Of a stretch of DNA of 9,815 nt, positions 6,586-9,815 are shown in pieces. The translations under genes and the position numbers were made by a program. The notes below the pieces were generated by a model that was given only the letters and a program-made list of their open reading frames with translations, made no database searches and was not told the DNA's origin. Within the stretch, counting starts at the first letter, position 1. The number at the start of each line of letters is the position of its first letter. Source of the DNA: Planctomycetota bacterium (GTDB lineage Bacteria > Planctomycetota > UBA11346). The stretch covers positions 1 through 9,815 of the forward strand of contig JAHEDF010000118.1 in NCBI GenBank assembly GCA_024641365.1, written 5' to 3'.

Positions 6586-8993
6586 CGGACTACCAGCGGT
6601 AAACGTGGGTCATAGAAATTGAATCGTGCAATAACGGATGCGCGCATGCGCACTGATTTTGGAACTGGTCCGCGATCAAGGCGACCTTTTAAACCATGCC
6701 CAGAAGATGTTGTTTCGTCTAAACCAGTGCCATTAAAATTACGGTCAGCACCATAAAGCCCCGAAAAAATATCTTTACCCGCAACGCCGCGATCTGGTGA
6801 TTTAAAATTATGCATGGCATCAAGGCCGATAATTGGAATTTCTTCTCCGGTTTCTTTAAAGGCCGTATCTTCAGTAAATAAAATTGTTTTTTCTGGATTT
6901 CGCAGGCCGAAAGCAAAGCGATCATCAAATGAAGAGCGATTACCCATGCCGCCGCCGCTTAAGTCATCTAGTAAACTTGTAATAGTAGATTTTTTATTAT
7001 GTGGTGCCCATTTTGGATAACGAGAAGCATCAACCGGTGCGCTTGGTGCCGTTTCAAAATCTTCGTATGCTTGCCAATCAACCGCATAAAACACTAATTG
7101 GCGACAACGATCAGCGCCGACAAATGGATGGGTTAATGTAAAGCGTGATTTTGGTGATTGGCTACGCACATCATTCATTTTTCCCGATAAATCAATTTTG
7201 GGATATGAAAAACTACGGCCAATATTGGTAATTGGTTGGGCTCCGGTTAGGCGCCATTGATAGGGAGCAGGATGACCACCAGCAAATGGTGATGTGGTGC
7301 CATCGGGAGTCGCGCCACCATAATATGAATAGGCCGCCCCAAATCCGCTATTATCAGGATTTACTAAGCCACCAAATGGGTCGTATTGGAGAAGCGGAAA
7401 ATCCATCATGATCGAACGATTAAGCGGACGTGGTGCACCAAAGTCATATGGATAGGTGGCTGCATAACGCATGGCTATGTGCATGGCATTTTCAACGTAA
7501 GTCAGCGCACGAGTTTTATCCAAAGCAAAAGGAATGGTAAAAGGGGCTCCAATCGTTGAGCCGAGTCCAGGATTTGTAGTTGGCGCAAACACTTCGAATT
7601 GCCCTGGAAAATTTATAGCCTCATCTTCAGCGGGTATGCCATCTTCATTTTCGGGTTGAAAATGAGCGGTAACGCACATTGCTGCATGCGCCAGAAACCG
7701 CGCGGCGTTTACGGCTAAAGCAATATTTTCATTACCGCCTGAAAATAATTCTGATGATGTCAGTAATCGCTTATCATAATTTAAAGCAACACCTTCTTTT
7801 ATTTTCGTTGAAACTTTTTTACGTTCTGCGTACCAATACGCTAATGCAAAATAAGCAAGCGCAGATTCGCGTGATAATTGTTTCATCGTAACCGGTGTGC
7901 TGTCTAGTGGATGCTGATAGACCGGATTTTTTAACATCGTTCCAGGGAGAAATTCTGGTTGACGGTCACTGGGTTCTCCCTGTCCTTCATTGTTTCGTTT
8001 TTGTCCATCCGCATGAACTTGCCGCCATCCCGTAAAGCGCGGTAATCCAGTTGTGTCCCCATCAATGACATAATGACAGTCGAGTACCCAACCACTTTCT
8101 CCGTATGAATAATAACCACTATTACGATGTAACGGTTCGCCATTAACAACGACAGTTGGTACATTGACGTCATCGACCCACGCTGTGGTTAATGGCAAGG
8201 TTTCTTTATTGCGAATGATGGCGCGATATAACAAACCCATATCACCTTCATCGGCAGGTAATGTATTTTCCAACAGTAAAAGTCTGGTGCCATTCGCATC
8301 TTCGTAGTGTCCATATGCAGCACCGACCGGTATTGCACCTGGTCCAGAATTATGCGTGCCATCCTGACTATCCTTGCCAAAGGCAAAAGGCCCATGCATT
8401 GGAGGTGAAGGATATGGTGCGTAATAAGGCCAGTCTTTCCATGGATTAAAAGTTAATGCATTTTGTTGTGCATAACCGACTACGGCACAAATAATTTTTT
8501 GATTTTCATTGGGTAATGGCATTTGTTCCCGTGTGCCCACTTCATTAAATCCGATTGATGCTAATGGATGCGAATAATAGACGTAGCCACCATTATATAA
8601 TATCTGGGCGATTTCGTCGTTATCGGAATCAAAGCGACGAGCAATATCGAGCGGCACTGGAAATAGTCCAAAGCGGTGTGTCGAAATGCGTGTCTCAAAA
8701 TCAGGCGCGTAACTACGATAGGAACTATAGGTGTCCCATGGATTGACGCCTTCACGCTCCATGTCGTGATTGGTATTGGGAGCGGATGTGAACTGATCCA
8801 TCATCTCCATGGCCATGGCAGAGGCGAGGATTTGATAGCGCGCCATTTGTTGGGCCTTAATGCCAGTGGGCAGCATGATAAGGACGCTGACGACTCCAAA
8901 GGCAACAATGGCCAGTGAAATACTCACCTCAAATAAGGTAAAACCACCACGACGAAGTCGTAACCGATTTAAAATGGGGACAATTAGTTTCAT
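6582..8993 (-). CDS. PilV/GspI-like prepilin with very long ectodomain (803 aa)
   Basis: The leader MKLIVPILNRLRLRRGG is followed by FTLFEVSISLAIVAFGVVSV, giving cleavage after Gly17 and Glu at mature position 5 (Glu22). The basic leader, hydrophobic helix and polar continuation (QQMARYQILASAMAMEMMDQF) are those of a type IV prepilin, and FxLFEVxxxLAIVAFG resembles PilV/GspI. Those proteins are usually 120-200 residues, so about 740 residues form an added exported domain. It contains helical stretches near residues 390-460 (YFALAYWYAERKK, AARFLAHAAMC), a Tyr/Gly/Pro-rich part (PAPYQWRLTG), and a distinctive QLVFYAVDWQAYEDFET segment near residue 670. I do not recognise this domain. It is first in the three-gene operon. 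The start ATG 8993 is preceded by AGGT five bases upstream, a partial Shine-Dalgarno, and gives a normal prepilin leader. It probably acts in the envelope as part of a pilus-tip or secretion complex; the function of the ectodomain is unknown. Confidence 0.8.
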   Translation of the reverse strand: MKLIVPILNRLRLRRGGFTLFEVSISLAIVAFGVVSVLIMLPTGIKAQQMARYQILASAMAMEMMDQFTSAPNTNHDMEREGVNPWDTYSSYRSYAPDFETRISTHRFGLFPVPLDIARRFDSDNDEIAQILYNGGYVYYSHPLASIGFNEVGTREQMPLPNENQKIICAVVGYAQQNALTFNPWKDWPYYAPYPSPPMHGPFAFGKDSQDGTHNSGPGAIPVGAAYGHYEDANGTRLLLLENTLPADEGDMGLLYRAIIRNKETLPLTTAWVDDVNVPTVVVNGEPLHRNSGYYSYGESGWVLDCHYVIDGDTTGLPRFTGWRQVHADGQKRNNEGQGEPSDRQPEFLPGTMLKNPVYQHPLDSTPVTMKQLSRESALAYFALAYWYAERKKVSTKIKEGVALNYDKRLLTSSELFSGGNENIALAVNAARFLAHAAMCVTAHFQPENEDGIPAEDEAINFPGQFEVFAPTTNPGLGSTIGAPFTIPFALDKTRALTYVENAMHIAMRYAATYPYDFGAPRPLNRSIMMDFPLLQYDPFGGLVNPDNSGFGAAYSYYGGATPDGTTSPFAGGHPAPYQWRLTGAQPITNIGRSFSYPKIDLSGKMNDVRSQSPKSRFTLTHPFVGADRCRQLVFYAVDWQAYEDFETAPSAPVDASRYPKWAPHNKKSTITSLLDDLSGGGMGNRSSFDDRFAFGLRNPEKTILFTEDTAFKETGEEIPIIGLDAMHNFKSPDRGVAGKDIFSGLYGADRNFNGTGLDETTSSGHGLKGRLDRGPVPKSVRMRASVIARFNFYDPRLPLVVR

Positions 8994-9040
8994 AGGTGAC
9001 CTAATTTTATTAATAAAACAAAACGTGCTTATTTTATGTG

Positions 9041-9056
9041 CACGATAATTATCGTG
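9041..9056. promoter_or_regulatory. 16-bp perfect palindrome, candidate operator of the prepilin operon
   Basis: CACGATAATTATCGTG is fully self-complementary with no spacer, the form expected for a site bound by a dimeric regulator. It lies 47 bp upstream of the ATG of the PilV-like gene. On the minus strand an AT-rich TAAAAT hexamer follows it by 4 bases, so a bound protein could control initiation there. It is too short and lacks the T-run needed for a terminator. No regulator gene is in the window. Confidence 0.4.
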
Positions 9057-9409
9057 TTACATATATGACAGGCTATTAATCCGTGGAGTCGCTTATCCGA
9101 CGGGAGAGTATTTTGAATACCGGACACGGAAGTTTTGCTGCGCGAAAATGTATGTGAACGCCCATTAAAAACACAAGTTTTTTCTATGTAATGGCATAAG
9201 TTGTTATTTTATTAGTAATATTATATTATGTTTTATTGAGGAAAAAATTCTTAATCAATAATAACGCCCACGTACTCATTGCGCTAATTCAGTCGATTAT
9301 CCAAAGAAATTTTATTTTTATATAAACGCCTATAAAAAGGCATTTTCTTCTTGGGTTTTCGTAAAATATAACGTGAAGTAAATCGTTTGTAATCAGAGAA
9401 ACAGCTGTC

Positions 9410-9445
9410 ATCTGCTGAGTAGATAATTTTCCTCAGTAGATTTTT
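9410..9445 (+). terminator. Stem-loop followed by T-run, possible terminator or leader structure
   Basis: ATCTGCTGAG (9410-9419) pairs with CTCAGTAGAT (9432-9441) over 10 bp with one G-U pair and a 12-base loop, and the right arm runs into TTTTT at 9441-9445. This is the form of an intrinsic terminator on the + strand. No + strand gene precedes it, so if real it would end a small RNA or act as an attenuator in the leader of the short ORF that begins 15 bases later. Confidence 0.35.
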
Positions 9446-9459
9446 GAGAGGTAAAACCA

Positions 9460-9564
9460 ATGCCGTTTTTTTATATGACGCACAATTATGTTGATAAATT
9501 TTACACTATATCAAACGTATGTTGCGTTTTCGGTATGAGGACCACAAATCAGAAAATATTTTAG
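9460..9564 (+). CDS. Possible 34-aa small protein, unrecognised
   Basis: ATG 9460 is preceded by GAGAGG (9446-9451) at 8 bases, the best Shine-Dalgarno-like site seen in the window and better than those of the large genes. The product begins MPFFYMTHNYVDKF and ends MRTTNQKIF; stop is TAG 9562-9564. It has two adjacent cysteines (NVCCVF), no clear membrane segment and no motif I know. The stem-loop at 9410-9445 ends directly before the ribosome binding site, so translation or transcription could be controlled by it. At this length in AT-rich DNA it may be chance; the only argument in favour is the spacing and quality of the binding site. Confidence 0.18.
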   Translation: MPFFYMTHNYVDKFYTISNVCCVFGMRTTNQKIF

Positions 9565-9647
9565 CGAGAATAATAACGGAGTTAATCTGCTATGGTTGAT
9601 TCAAAGTCGTTCGCGATCATTTGCGGTATGTTGTGCACAAAACTCAA

Positions 9648-9815
9648 TTAAGGCGACTTACTTAAGGTGCGAGCTTTAGATCGACCATGTTGGTGGGTTC
9701 TAGGAAGTAAGATAGACGAGCGGCTAACAGAAGAGTGTGAGCGAAAAACACGCCTCACTTGCCTAATCTGCTCATTCACATCCTGTTCGATAGGAGCACA
9801 CTGTACGCATACGTG
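9648..9815 (-). CDS. Edge-truncated open frame, doubtful C-terminal fragment
   Basis: Reading leftwards from the right edge, 55 codons are open before TAA (9650-9648). The product starts HVCVQCAPIEQDVNEQIR and ends RTLSKSP; the middle is rich in Arg and Ser. It could be the 3' end of a gene lying to the right, transcribed in the same direction as the prepilin operon, but no family is recognisable and a frame this short can be open by chance. Confidence 0.15.
   Translation of the reverse strand, partial: HVCVQCAPIEQDVNEQIRQVRRVFRSHSSVSRSSILLPRTHQHGRSKARTLSKSP

Larger units (their letters stand above)
8994..9815. other. AT-rich intergenic region with no clear gene
   Basis: This 822-bp stretch has no long ORF on either strand and is visibly richer in A and T than the coding part for most of its length (for example 9201-9240 and 9301-9345). 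It should contain the promoter and leader of the prepilin operon. A weak minus-strand sigma-70-like pair is TTGTGT with TACATT 18 bp further on, around 9175-9146. Other items are the 16-bp palindrome, a stem-loop at 9410-9445, a 7-bp hairpin TTATTGA/TCAATAA at 9233-9261, a possible 34-codon ORF, and an edge-truncated minus-strand open frame at 9648-9815. I see no tRNA, rRNA, CRISPR or transposase here. Confidence 0.6.

Noticed and set aside
9328..9341. GCCT/AGGC hairpin as a terminator
   Set aside because: Only a 4-bp stem, with no strong T-run immediately after on either strand.
9592..9651. 19-codon + strand ORF (ATG 9592) with GGAG about 10 bases upstream
   Set aside because: Too short and without any recognisable feature; the GGAG spacing is at the edge of what is useful.
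9770..9800. TCCT-GTTCGAT-AGGA resembling a tRNA T-arm
   Set aside because: The stem has four pairs, TTC is displaced from its normal loop position, and no matching anticodon, D arm or acceptor stem is found on either side.

Overview
The window most likely comes from a bacterium of the PVC superphylum (Planctomycetes, Verrucomicrobia or Lentisphaerae). Two things suggest this. The left edge carries a piece of a protein whose 'DFNNDGEAD ... FAFDLITDRAGNFYF' pattern belongs to large secreted dehydrogenase or haem-binding proteins typical of that group. The window also has a set of unusually large prepilin-like proteins of a kind common in these phyla. The assignment rests on recognition by eye, not on a search.

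Layout: 1-249 (+) is the 3' end of that secreted-protein gene, which stops far earlier than the family normally does. Positions 250-511 hold no gene but carry a striking nested inverted repeat. Its two 27-bp arms (287-313 and 484-510) are each built from 8-bp units containing TCCGGA, and a perfect 14-bp inverted repeat lies inside. Positions 512-3859 (-) encode a RapA-type SNF2 ATPase of about 1,115 residues, most like the DpdE/DrmD group of defence-associated helicases. It has a candidate promoter of its own (perfect TATAAT at 3932-3927). Positions 3971-8993 (-) are a three-gene operon of prepilin-like proteins: PilV/GspI-like (803 aa), PilW/GspJ-like (468 aa, overlapping the first by ATGA) and PilX/GspK-like (392 aa, no Glu5). 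Positions 8994-9815 are AT-rich and largely gene-free. They hold a 16-bp perfect palindrome just upstream of the operon, a stem-loop with a T-run, and a possible 34-codon ORF with a good ribosome binding site.

How the genes work together: the order V/I - W/J - X/K matches the order of tip minor pilins in type IV pilus and type II secretion operons, so the three proteins probably form one envelope-located tip or secretion assembly. No major pilin, ATPase, platform protein or prepilin peptidase is present here, so the rest of the machine would have to be elsewhere in the genome. The SNF2 ATPase has no obvious functional link to the pilins, and none of its usual defence partners are visible in the window.
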